From: Pseudomonas graminis | Lineage (GTDB): Bacteria > Pseudomonadota > Gammaproteobacteria > Pseudomonadales > Pseudomonadaceae | Assembly (NCBI RefSeq): GCF_002093745.1 | Contig: NZ_MTSB01000010.1 | Span: forward strand, 1 to 64,000 | DNA: 64,000 bases | Direction: 5' to 3' | Shown: positions 40,269 through 52,349 of the stretch, piece after piece | Layout of the letters: every line of letters begins with the position of its first letter | How positions within the stretch are numbered: position 1 is the first letter of the stretch | The notes under the pieces: generated by a model | Told to the model about the DNA's origin: nothing | Seen by the model: the letters and a program-made list of their open reading frames with translations, nothing else | The model's database searches: none | Translations under genes and position numbers: made by a program

Positions 40269-40390
40269 GAGGCAGCGACATTGTAGTGATACTGCTGCCG
40301 AAGTGCGTTAATGTAGCGAACGCTCAGATTAGCAGGCAATCCCGTTTCATCCCCTCGATTTTAAAGACCCAGATCGCGCGCTCTGATACT

Positions 40391-40420
40391 GCCAAAGCCT
40401 GCTGCAGTGGCAGGCTTGGC
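40391..40420 (-). terminator. Hairpin after the PAAR-unit genes
   Basis: GCCAAAGCCTGC-TGCAGTG-GCAGGCTTGGC forms an 11-bp stem with one bulged A, 13 bases past the stop of the third gene. On the minus strand the stem ends in a short T tract (CTTTGG). It is a reasonable terminator for the three-gene unit. Confidence 0.5.
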
Positions 40421-40433
40421 GATGCTGCACTTT

Positions 40434-40874
40434 TCATTGCGATTTCTGAAGTGTGGGCCGATGACGCATGCAACCAGGAACAGTTGGGCCAATAGGGATC
40501 AGCCCTGAGTAAATGAAACCCGAGCCCTCCCCCCAGTCAATTCCCCATGCCCCTGATTCACGATCGTAAACCTTGGTTTCTGAAATCAATTTTCCGTCTC
40601 GATGATCGTACAGCCTGTAAAAGCCGGGGCTGCCCCACCATGGAAACCATTTTGGCGATCTAACCCCATTAGGGTCTGGTTCTCGATGGAGTACATTAGG
40701 CAACACCCAAAAAGGCTCGAAAGCTTCCAGTCGATAACACCCGTCCGGGCTGATGAGTGGTGCTCCTGATCTCTTGGCTAGCGCTCTTTCCCACCACTCG
40801 GAAGCAGTCCAAAGGCTACAAGCTATTATAATATATGCCAAAAAAAATCTTACCCTTGCCGATGATATTTTCAT
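40434..40874 (-). CDS. Small membrane-anchored protein, candidate immunity protein
   Basis: 146 residues with one N-terminal membrane segment (about 9-25, FFLAYIIIACSLWTAS) and a Trp/Pro/Gly-rich outer part (EPFWVLPNVL, WFPWWGSPGFYRLYDHRDG), probably facing the periplasm. The start overlaps the DUF6402-like gene by four bases, so the two are translationally coupled. Position and topology suit an immunity protein or accessory factor for the upstream product. No function can be read from the sequence itself. Confidence 0.6.
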   Translation of the reverse strand: MKISSARVRFFLAYIIIACSLWTASEWWERALAKRSGAPLISPDGCYRLEAFEPFWVLPNVLHREPDPNGVRSPKWFPWWGSPGFYRLYDHRDGKLISETKVYDRESGAWGIDWGEGSGFIYSGLIPIGPTVPGCMRHRPTLQKSQ

Positions 40875-41797
40875 TGGCGCGTTCCTAGATCAATGGTCCT
40901 ATCAATTTTTTTCCACAATATATCGGAGTAGATAATAAAGTCTCCCCCCTTGCCTATTTTACTTCTGTATTCTCGAAAATCACCATTGTAAATTGCAGCA
41001 AAGGGCCCATCTTTCAATCTAACCACTAAACGCCCCAGTGGCGTCATGGATATCACATCTTCTTTTTTTGTTAACACATGATCTTCTGTACAAGTACCTA
41101 GATATTGAAAGCCATTAAAATCATAGTGATCGCGAATATAAAACCCTACCTGATCTATATGAAAACATTCATGTTTCTCTTTGGTCAGGCTATCTATTTT
41201 GCTAAAAGTGCTCCCTATAACACCTATCTTTAATGTCGCCGCCCCTAATGCGCCATACATATCGTCTAATACATCCCAGAAGCTACCGATTTTAATGAAA
41301 TTTACTTGAGATACGGAATCCATCTGTAATGCAGTCATGGCATGAGACCCAAGCTCAAACGCCCCTGTCCCGCTCCAGCCTGCCTTTTTCAGCAGCCTAT
41401 TTAAACGAGCTTTAGCATTGACTGTGGTCAGAAGTAACTCAGCCTCCTCAACAGCCTGCCTGCATCGCTCAAACTGCATTGCCCATTCCATCTTCACGAT
41501 GCTTTCATCGCACTGCGCGGGAGACAGGCTCATTGGGTCAGGCTGTGTTTCCTGCACCTTCCACTCCTCCGGCATTTCCCACGCTGGACTGTCAAACCAT
41601 CTCTGCATCAGCGCCGCTGCGGTGTCCCACCCCATGTTGCGCATGGCTCTCGGGATTCGAGTTAAGGCCAGGCTTTGGAGGATGACTTCTTTGGCTGGGG
41701 TGTCTGTAGGGGCGTAGGTGTGCGAGGCACCTTGGGGCAAGGCATAGTAAGTATCAGGGCCTAAGGCATTGGTGCGTGTAAAATCGTTCAGAGACAT
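40871..41797 (-). CDS. DUF6402-like protein, putative T6SS cargo
   Basis: 308 residues from the ATG at 41797 (MSLNDFTRTNALGP); a longer frame extends upstream, but it overlaps the PAAR gene and looks non-coding. The N-terminal part has ALTRIPRAMRNMGWDTAAAL and LMQRWFDSPAWEMPEEWK. The C-terminal part has SFWDVLDDMYGALGAATL, FHIDQVGFYIRDHYDFNGF and PLGRLVVRLKDGPFAAIYNG. I recognise these as the family labelled DUF6402, which commonly follows PAAR genes. The start lies four bases past the PAAR stop. No known enzyme motif is seen, so a toxin role is inference from context. Confidence 0.65.
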   Translation of the reverse strand: MSLNDFTRTNALGPDTYYALPQGASHTYAPTDTPAKEVILQSLALTRIPRAMRNMGWDTAAALMQRWFDSPAWEMPEEWKVQETQPDPMSLSPAQCDESIVKMEWAMQFERCRQAVEEAELLLTTVNAKARLNRLLKKAGWSGTGAFELGSHAMTALQMDSVSQVNFIKIGSFWDVLDDMYGALGAATLKIGVIGSTFSKIDSLTKEKHECFHIDQVGFYIRDHYDFNGFQYLGTCTEDHVLTKKEDVISMTPLGRLVVRLKDGPFAAIYNGDFREYRSKIGKGGDFIIYSDILWKKIDRTIDLGTRQ

Positions 41798-41801
41798 TGG
41801 G

Positions 41802-42386
41802 CTATTCCATGACCGGCCGCGGGGCGTTGGTTGCGATTTGTAGAGCGGCAACTGCGGGGCTTTTATGGCTGCGGCTATAGCCTTGCACGTCAAGCGCGCT
41901 AACGGCAGTGCAACGTTGGTCTTGCATAACCACGTATCCCAGATGGCCAAGGCTGGTGCGTTTGTCATTGAAAAGACGAAAACGCTCATCACACATCACA
42001 GACTCTCGTTGACCTATAGCTAAATCAACTGACTGCACAACCGCATCTACCCCAGACTCGCTAGCATCACTCTGAGCGTTACTGACCGGAGTAGAGAACG
42101 CGGACTCCATAGCACTCGACCGCCTCTCAACCCGAAAAAAGCTCTGCTGTCGGGATATCAAGCGTGCTCCGCAACTGGTCAGGTCGCCTTCTAGCGCGAT
42201 TATGTATCCGTCTACGTGGAAGGTGTTTCCTTCACCAATAATTTTGCTAGCGCCATGCAATGGGCAGGTGACGTCACAGCCCCTATGCGCTACGGGAAAA
42301 CCATTGATACGCTTTGTTTGGTCGCCGTTAATAACATACCCTCCGTGGTCTGTGACATCACCCTGGACAATGGCCAGTAGTTTCAT
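41802..42386 (-). CDS. PAAR-domain protein with C-terminal extension
   Basis: 194 residues. The first 85 or so form a PAAR domain: an opening with GDVTDHGGYVINGD, then PVAHRGCDVTCPLHG, and the closing EGDLTSCGARLI. PAAR proteins cap the VgrG spike of type VI secretion systems and carry or recruit effectors. The remaining 110 residues are not recognised. They may be a linker that docks the next gene's product. No VgrG or other T6SS gene lies in the window, so it must use a system encoded elsewhere. Confidence 0.82.
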   Translation of the reverse strand: MKLLAIVQGDVTDHGGYVINGDQTKRINGFPVAHRGCDVTCPLHGASKIIGEGNTFHVDGYIIALEGDLTSCGARLISRQQSFFRVERRSSAMESAFSTPVSNAQSDASESGVDAVVQSVDLAIGQRESVMCDERFRLFNDKRTSLGHLGYVVMQDQRCTAVSALDVQGYSRSHKSPAVAALQIATNAPRPVME

Positions 42387-42664
42387 AAAACTCTCCCTGA
42401 GAACTGTTTTTTTACGGGGTCAATAGAGAAAAAGGGGAAATCATACACTAAGCCAATTACCAGGACGAAATGCAGTGATCAACTCGTGTATGGAAACCTT
42501 ACGAGCGTGAATCTGGTTCAGTATTTCGGTACCCACCCGGTACAGCTATAAGCTCTCACTACTGTCTCAACACCACGTCAAACCCGCTGTTTATAATGCT
42601 TTCCGCTTTGTGTGCCTACGCTCTCCTATAAACAGTTTTGTTAGGCCCACAGCGTTTCTAGGCA
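42387..42664. other. Region upstream of the PAAR gene
   Basis: About 280 bases without a visible gene. It should hold the promoter of the PAAR unit. A TATAAT-like TTTATAATG near 42591-42599 is on the plus strand and would face the wrong way. Nothing else stands out. Confidence 0.35.
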
Positions 42665-42739
42665 ACTCATAATCCTTTGGTCTACGGTTCGAGTCCGTTT
42701 GGGCCCACAGCATTGAAAGCCGCGCATTGCGCGGCTTTT
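42665..42739 (+). repeat. Right attachment repeat (attR-like), tRNA 3' half copy
   Basis: ACTCATAATCCTTTGGT is identical to the tRNA from its anticodon arm on; a C-to-T and a G-to-T change follow, and the copy ends GGGCCCACAG, lacking the final CCA. After 8 diverged bases comes the same 23-base hairpin as in the left repeat (42717-42739). It is not a functional tRNA. The differences suggest an old insertion. Confidence 0.8.
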
Positions 42740-42746
42740 TTGTACC

Positions 42747-42998
42747 CTAAATCAATACAGTCAACCAAGCCTGCACCAACAATAAAAAAGCCAGTACACG
42801 GTTCATGCACTTGAGCGCCTGCTCTGAACCAAAAGCGCGTTTACTGCCCACACCGAGCAGTGCCCATAGGGTCATGCAGGGTAAGGAAACCAACAGAAAC
42901 ACCAGTGACAACACCACCAGCCGCATGGTCTTGTCGCTGCCATCGGCAAAAAAGCTCACCGTTGCCACCGCCATCATCCAGACCTTGGGGTTGACCAA
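42747..42998 (-). pseudogene. C-terminal stump of a LysE-family exporter
   Basis: The frame begins VNPKVWMMAVATVSFFADG, the typical middle of LysE/RhtB amino-acid exporters (NPK-W motif), and continues with two more membrane segments to a normal C-terminus. About 80 of some 205 residues remain; the N-terminal half is missing. It abuts an AraC-regulator stump at 42999, so one deletion seems to have removed the end of one gene and the start of the other. Confidence 0.7.
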
Positions 42999-43124
42999 TT
43001 AACCCCCCACCAAAAAACTGTCATGCCAGTGCGGGTCGTAGTCATGGCCCTGAAAATGGGCGCGAATCGATTCAATCCCGGTATCTGCGTCCTGGGACAG
43101 CTCAATCCAGTTGCGTTTATCCAA
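42999..43124 (-). pseudogene. N-terminal stump of an AraC-family regulator
   Basis: From a TTG at 43124 the minus strand reads LDKRNWIELSQDADTGIESI, then RAHFQGHDYDPHWHDSFLVG and a TAA at 42999. This is the start of the cupin-like sensing domain of AraC regulators, including the His-rich DPHWHDSF motif. About 41 of some 280 residues remain and the DNA-binding domain is gone. AraC regulators often neighbour LysE exporters, so both stumps probably come from one ancestral pair. Confidence 0.65.
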
Positions 43125-43175
43125 AAAAGACTCCGGGCATAAATGGGTCAGCGTTAAACGGTACGGACGATTAAC

Positions 43176-43807
43176 TTACCCGTTTTGGAAAGGATGTTTA
43201 GAAGATTTGTGCGGGTGATGAGCTGCAGTCGCCAAAGCCACCACCCCAACCATCCCACGCCCCACCTCAACCTCAACCCCCTCCCCCATTAACATCCCCA
43301 CCTGGCCCCACTCCCCCAATTCCAGCCCATGCAGCTTCAACAACGCCTCCCGCTCACACCAGGCTTTGGCAAATGCCGTCGAGCGCATCGCCTCAGGCAC
43401 ACTCATCAGTCGCGCAGTCACGTCAGCGCCGAGGTAGTCCTGCGCCACAACCTGCCAATCGGGCACATCCTGAACCTGCATCACATCAACCCCCACCGCC
43501 CCGTGCAGGTGGACAGCCGCCAGGGAACATCCGGCTTCGTGGCTGATGGAAAATCCCGGTTCCAGCCAGTCGTTAATCATCAGTCGCGGGGCGTGTCCGG
43601 GGTGGCTGATGAAGGCGATTGCGTCAGGTGACAAACCGAGGTATTGGCTGAGGGCGTGACGCACGCAGGTGCGAATGCGTTGTCTCGCTTCGACGCGCGT
43701 GCTGCTGGCTCTGATAGTGCTGCTGACCAGCAATATCCCGTCGTGCGGGAATGGCTGGCGAGAGGCGAGCCGGCCATCCTCGTCGAATGCCCAGATCGCC
43801 CCGAGGC

Positions 43808-43811
<4 letters not shown>
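43176..43811 (-). CDS. 4'-phosphopantetheinyl transferase (Sfp type)
   Basis: 211 residues. It attaches the phosphopantetheine arm to carrier domains. The metal motif appears as AVGVDVMQV near residue 105, and the second motif as FAKAWCEREALLKLHG near 150, close to the WxxKEAxxK consensus with Arg for Lys in the KEA. The His-rich basic end (HHPHKSSKHP) is unusual and may be a drift extension next to the pseudogene zone. The start overlaps the NRPS stop (ATGA), so the enzyme is almost certainly there to activate that synthetase. Confidence 0.88.
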
Positions 43812-47842
<4,031 letters not shown>

Positions 47843-48086
47843 GGCAGCAAATATTCGCTCGTCTGAAAGGAGAAGCCTGAGAGAGTTGTCGTTATGGGTT
47901 CAGAGCCGATCCTTCAGCGAGTGGCGTGCATTTTGTAGTGACAAAGCGTCCACACTATTTCTGTTTTGATACATTTTGACGGGAGCGCCGCAGCTCTCGC
48001 CAAAGCGAAAGATCGGGCTGACAAGGCGAATATGGCAAAGGCTGGCTGTACGAATGTTGAACAATGGATCGAAGGCAGACGGCGGG

Positions 48087-48596
48087 TCAGCGATTGCAAC
48101 AACGCCAGAGGGTTTCACGCGTCACCGGGTCGAGCGTCAACGACTGACGCTCGATAACGGCCTTCAGCCCTGCGCCCATATGGGCCTCAGGCATCGGAAG
48201 AAAGCCGTGCTTTCGAAACCAGGGCCCGTTCCAGATCGGTTCACGGAATGTCGTCAGGCTTATCGCTTGCACCTGAAGAGCATCCGCATATGCCAGGGCG
48301 GACGTCAGTAAGCTCACACCCACGCCAAAGCCTGAAACACGCGGATCAACGGCAATATTGTCCAGGTATAAAAGCCCGTCGAGGGGTCGTGTGGCCGCAA
48401 AACCAACGACCTGCTGATCGTGCCGGTCGACAGCCACCATGACCCGACAGGCTTTGAATCTGTCTGCGTTCAACGCAGGCGTGTCGGCGATGTACGCCAG
48501 AGAGGGAATGGTTCTATAACGAGAACGGGCCTGCGTCGAGATACGCATCAAGTCTGGCAGATCGTGGGCTTGCGACAGACGCAGTTGAAATGCCAT
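48087..48596 (-). CDS. GNAT-family N-acetyltransferase
   Basis: About 169 residues from the ATG at 48596, which has a good ribosome site (AGGAAGG); a longer upstream frame lacks support. The fold signature is in YLDNIAVDPRVSGFGVGVSLL (beta-4 and the acetyl-CoA loop, residues 85-105) and PWFRKHGFLPM near the end. The substrate is unknown. It stands alone on the minus strand, upstream of the NRPS gene by 244 bases; no functional link to it is evident. Confidence 0.82.
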   Translation of the reverse strand: MAFQLRLSQAHDLPDLMRISTQARSRYRTIPSLAYIADTPALNADRFKACRVMVAVDRHDQQVVGFAATRPLDGLLYLDNIAVDPRVSGFGVGVSLLTSALAYADALQVQAISLTTFREPIWNGPWFRKHGFLPMPEAHMGAGLKAVIERQSLTLDPVTRETLWRCCNR

Positions 48597-48953
48597 CGGA
48601 TCCTTCCTCAATACCCGCCCTCCATCCGACAAGAAATTTGCCGCCATCAAGGCAGGCGATTTCTGGCACGGGGTGTATGGATTCATCAAGTAGCACAATT
48701 GCGCACTTGAACATGCACATAAGAGATCATGAAGTGACACATTAAAAAGGATAAAGCATCACATAGAGCCACCTTAAATCATCAAAAAGCTGCTTCCTTC
48801 TGCAGTCATAACGCTATTTCGGGCGGGCAGACTGCCGATTTTGTCCCGGGTGGCCGACAACAAACACCACCCATTTCACGTCAAATGTGGCTTACTTGAC
48901 TTCATCATCATCCAACCAGGGATCTCTTCCCTGCCCTCGCGGTCTTTTAACGC
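48597..48953. other. GNAT-FUSC divergent intergenic region
   Basis: About 360 bases between divergent genes. The stretch 48720-48800 is AT-rich and should hold promoters; no clear operator or hairpin was found. A frame that extends the GNAT gene to 48740 is judged non-coding. Confidence 0.35.
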
Positions 48954-50021
48954 ATGACGAATTCGCGCTCTGCTTTCATACCCTCTTGGCTACGCCCTGT
49001 TTTGCGCCCGCTGCTGGACCCGTATCGTCGCTATCGACATGCGCGGCTGATCCACGCGGCGCGAATTGCGGTGGGGTTGCTGGTCACGATCCTGCTGACC
49101 ACAGGCCTCAATCTGCCTCACGGCGAATGGGCATCGGTCACGATGCTGATCGTGATCGGCGGCTTGCAGCACCACGGCAATATCGGCAAGAAATCGGTCG
49201 AGCGTGCCTACGGGACGCTGATCGGCGCCGGGCTGGGTCTGATCGTGGTGGTGCAGCAGGGCTATCTGGAAATGCCGTTGCTGACCTACGCCATGATGTC
49301 GGTGATGTGCGGGTTCTTCGCTTATCACGCCATCGGCAAAGGCGGCTATACCGCGCTGCTGTCCGCGATCACGCTGTTTATCGTTGCGGGGCACGGTTAC
49401 AACCCGATCAGTGACGGGCTGTGGCGGACGGTAGACATCCTGATCGGTATCGCGCTGGCGTTGGCGTTCTCCTTCGCGCTTCCGCTCTACGCCGTGTTTT
49501 CCTGGCGCTACAACCTGGCCAGCGGCTTGCGTGACTGCGCCAAGGTGTATGGACGCATCGTGCAAGGCCAGCCGGTCACGGCTGACGAGCATTTGAAGCT
49601 CACAGCCAGGCTGAACGCCACGATGCTGCAACTGCGCTCGCTGCTGCCGTCCGTCTCCAAGGAAGTGAAGATGTCGATGGTCGAACTGGACGCGATTCAG
49701 GGGCACTTCCGCATGTGCCTGAGCACGCTCGAAATTCTGGCCAACATCCGGCCTGCCAACCTGGATCAGGCTGCGGGCGAGTCATTGAAGGCGTCGCTGG
49801 ACAACGATTATCGCCAGATCCGTCGTCAGTTGATCGGCATGGCCCGCGCGCTGCAAACAGGGGCCACTGAACGGCTGGAAAGAACATCGGAAAGCACACC
49901 GGCACAGCCGGTCATCCCCGCCGAGTTGATGGGCTATCACTTGATGACTCAACAACTGGCGCAAAATCTGGACGGGTTGCAAGCCCGGCTGGCGAAGACC
50001 GCCAGACGCTGGAAGTTCTGA
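48954..50021 (+). CDS. FUSC-family inner-membrane protein
   Basis: 355 residues. An N-terminal block of about six membrane segments (about 35-185), starting RIAVGLLVTILLTTGLNLPHGEWASVT and including IGGLQHHGNIGKKSVERAYGTLIGAGLG, is typical of the FUSC/aromatic-acid-exporter-like family. The C-terminal half is a soluble helical cytoplasmic domain. Relatives export aromatic or other organic compounds, but the substrate is unknown here. It is followed six bases later by an Lrp regulator gene, probably in one transcript. Confidence 0.82.
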   Translation: MTNSRSAFIPSWLRPVLRPLLDPYRRYRHARLIHAARIAVGLLVTILLTTGLNLPHGEWASVTMLIVIGGLQHHGNIGKKSVERAYGTLIGAGLGLIVVVQQGYLEMPLLTYAMMSVMCGFFAYHAIGKGGYTALLSAITLFIVAGHGYNPISDGLWRTVDILIGIALALAFSFALPLYAVFSWRYNLASGLRDCAKVYGRIVQGQPVTADEHLKLTARLNATMLQLRSLLPSVSKEVKMSMVELDAIQGHFRMCLSTLEILANIRPANLDQAAGESLKASLDNDYRQIRRQLIGMARALQTGATERLERTSESTPAQPVIPAELMGYHLMTQQLAQNLDGLQARLAKTARRWKF

Positions 50022-50026
50022 AGGAA

Positions 50027-50494
50027 ATGCCTGTGTCCGACACCCGCCCGCCGACGCTGGATGAGATTGATCGAAAACTGATCGCTGCGTTGCAGATCAA
50101 CGCCCGCGAAAGCGTCGCCATGCTGGCCCGTCAGTTGGGAATCGCCCGCACCACAGTGACCTCTCGGCTGGCCCGGCTGGAAAGCAGCAACGTGATTACC
50201 GGCTACGGTGTCCGCCTCGGCAAGCGGGTGGTCGATGGCGGTTTGCAGGCGTATGTCGGCATCACCGTGCAACCCCGTTCCGGCAAGGAAGTACTGCGCC
50301 GGCTAAGCGCATTGGCGCAGGTTCAGCAACTGTGCGCGGTGAGCGGCGAGTTCGATTACGTGGCCTGGCTGCGTACCGACTCACCCGAGCAACTCGACCA
50401 GTTGCTGGACCTGATCGGCAGTGTGGACGGCGTCGAGAAAACCACAACGTCGATCATTCTCAGCAGCAAGATCGACCGCGGGCAGCCTGTCTGA
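50027..50494 (+). CDS. Lrp/AsnC-family transcription regulator
   Basis: 155 residues: an N-terminal winged HTH (LDEIDRKLIAALQINARES, LARQLGIARTTVTSRLARLE) and a C-terminal RAM ligand-binding domain (LQAYVGITVQPRSG, LCAVSGEFDYVAWLR). Start with a GAAGGAA ribosome site. It is located between the FUSC gene and davBA, so likely targets are davBA, the FUSC gene or itself, with an amino acid such as lysine as effector. That link is inferred from position. Confidence 0.88.
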   Translation: MPVSDTRPPTLDEIDRKLIAALQINARESVAMLARQLGIARTTVTSRLARLESSNVITGYGVRLGKRVVDGGLQAYVGITVQPRSGKEVLRRLSALAQVQQLCAVSGEFDYVAWLRTDSPEQLDQLLDLIGSVDGVEKTTTSIILSSKIDRGQPV

Positions 50495-50646
50495 AGAACC
50501 CGTTGATCCCGCTCGATCAATCAAAATGGCCAGCCCTCTCGTCACTTCGTACAGACAAACATCATATCGACGACACTTTGCGTCTTATTAACGTGTGTGC
50601 AGTTATCTAAACTGTTGTTTTTCGCCGTTGCTACCCAAGGTCAGTC

Positions 50647-52326
50647 ATGAAAAACAACCGTCACCCCGCCAACGGCAAAAAGCCGATCACGATGTTCGGC
50701 CCTGATTTTCCGTTTGCCTTTGACGAGTGGATCGAGCACCCGAAAGGCTTGGGCAGCATCCCAGACGAAAACCACGGCGCGGAAGTGGCGATTATCGGGG
50801 CCGGTATTGCCGGGCTGGTCGCGGCCTATGAATTGATGAAGATGGGCCTCAAACCCGTGGTGTACGAGGCGTCCAAGATGGGCGGCCGGTTGCGCTCGCA
50901 AGAGTTCGAAGGCGCCAAGGGCATCGTTGCCGAGCTGGGCGGCATGCGTTTCCCGGTGTCCTCGACGGCGTTCTTTCATTACGTCGACAAGCTGGGCCTT
51001 GAGTCCCGGCCCTTCCCCAACCCGCTGACCGCCGCCTCCGGCAGCACGGTCATCGACCTGGAAGGCACCACCTATTACGCCCAGATGCTTTCGGACCTGC
51101 CTGCCCTGTTTCAGGAAGTGGCGGATGCCTGGGCCGATGCACTGGAAAGCGGTTCGCAATTCGGCGACATCCAGCAGGCGATCCGCGACCGTGACGTGCC
51201 GCGCCTCAAAGAGCTGTGGAACAAACTGGTTCCGCTCTGGGACGACCGTACCTTCTACGACTTCGTCGCGACGTCCAAAGCGTTCGCCAAACTGTCTTTC
51301 TACCACCGCGAAGTGTTCGGTCAGGTGGGCTTTGGTACAGGCGGCTGGGATTCGGATTTCCCCAATTCGATGCTGGAAATCTTTCGCGTCGTGATGACCA
51401 ACTGCGATGAACACCAGCACCTGATTGTCGGCGGCGTGCAGCAAGTGCCGGTCGGTCTGTGGAGCCATGTGCCCGAGCGCTGCGCCCACTGGCCCAAGGG
51501 CACCAGCCTGTCATCGCTGCACCGTGGCGCTCCGCGTCCCGGCGTGAAACGTATCGCACGAGCCGAAGATGGAAGCTTTTCCGTCACTGACAACTGGGGC
51601 GACACCCGTCAATACGCCGCCGTGCTGACCACCTGCCAGAGCTGGCTGCTGACCACTCAGATCGAGTGCGAAGAGTCGCTGTTCTCACAGAAGATGTGGA
51701 TGGCGCTGGACCGCACACGCTATATGCAGTCCTCCAAAACCTTCGTCATGGTCGACCGTCCATTCTGGAAGGACAAGGACCCGGAAACGGGGCGCGATCT
51801 GATGAGCATGACCCTCACCGACCGCCTGACCCGTGGCACGTACCTGTTCGACAACGGCGACGACAAACCGGGCGTGATCTGCCTGTCTTACTCGTGGATG
51901 AGCGATGCGCTGAAGATGTTGCCGCAACCCATCGAAAAACGCGTGAAGCTGGCGCTCGATGCGCTGAAGAAGATCTATCCGAAAGTGGACATCGCAGCAC
52001 GCATCATCGGCGACCCGATCACCGTGTCGTGGGAAGCCGATCCGCACTTTCTGGGGGCATTCAAAGGTGCGCTGCCGGGCCATTACCGCTATAACCAGCG
52101 CATGTACGCGCACTTCATGCAGCAGGACATGCCCAGCGAACAGCGCGGCATGTTCATCGCCGGTGACGATGTGTCCTGGACACCGGCCTGGGTGGAAGGC
52201 GCAGTGCAGACGTCGTTGAACGCGGTGTGGGGCATTATGAATCACTTCGGCGGCAAGACCCACGCCGAAAACCCCGGCCCCGGCGATGTGTTCCACGACA
52301 TCGGCCCGATTGCGCTGGCTGACTGA
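50647..52326 (+). CDS. davB: L-lysine 2-monooxygenase
   Basis: Flavoprotein that turns L-lysine and O2 into 5-aminovaleramide, CO2 and water. 559 residues. FAD-binding dinucleotide motif EVAIIGAGIAGLVAAYELM near residue 45, the GGRLRS motif, and ELGGMRFP in the substrate region; the C-terminal flavin loop is AGDDVSWTPAWVEGAVQTSL. The sequence closely recalls P. putida DavB rather than the plant-pathogen tryptophan monooxygenase IaaM, with which it is sometimes confused in annotation. davA follows after 23 bases. Confidence 0.9.
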   Translation: MKNNRHPANGKKPITMFGPDFPFAFDEWIEHPKGLGSIPDENHGAEVAIIGAGIAGLVAAYELMKMGLKPVVYEASKMGGRLRSQEFEGAKGIVAELGGMRFPVSSTAFFHYVDKLGLESRPFPNPLTAASGSTVIDLEGTTYYAQMLSDLPALFQEVADAWADALESGSQFGDIQQAIRDRDVPRLKELWNKLVPLWDDRTFYDFVATSKAFAKLSFYHREVFGQVGFGTGGWDSDFPNSMLEIFRVVMTNCDEHQHLIVGGVQQVPVGLWSHVPERCAHWPKGTSLSSLHRGAPRPGVKRIARAEDGSFSVTDNWGDTRQYAAVLTTCQSWLLTTQIECEESLFSQKMWMALDRTRYMQSSKTFVMVDRPFWKDKDPETGRDLMSMTLTDRLTRGTYLFDNGDDKPGVICLSYSWMSDALKMLPQPIEKRVKLALDALKKIYPKVDIAARIIGDPITVSWEADPHFLGAFKGALPGHYRYNQRMYAHFMQQDMPSEQRGMFIAGDDVSWTPAWVEGAVQTSLNAVWGIMNHFGGKTHAENPGPGDVFHDIGPIALAD

Positions 52327-52349
52327 CTGACCGGCAAAAAGGAAATGTC

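Larger units (their letters stand above)
39331..42739. mobile_element. Small tRNA-borne genomic island (about 3.3 kb)
   Basis: The segment between the two tRNA-derived repeats holds an integrase stump, two small unknown genes and a PAAR/DUF6402-like/membrane-protein unit. Stretches such as 40800-41330 are visibly richer in A and T than the flanking core genes. Flanking genes on the left (rpoD, the GGDEF-EAL gene) are core. This is a decayed island that kept a cargo module and lost the full integrase. Confidence 0.75.

Noticed and set aside
40253..40495. 80-codon plus-strand frame in the island
   Set aside because: Lies over the terminator hairpin and the ends of two minus-strand genes; no start signal and no recognisable content.
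42665..42708. Second tRNA gene
   Set aside because: Only the 3' half is present, with two changes in the T arm region and no CCA; it is an attachment-site remnant.
47966..48157. 63-codon open frame upstream of the NRPS
   Set aside because: Starts at a TTG with no ribosome site, overlaps the end of the GNAT gene, and matches nothing I recognise.
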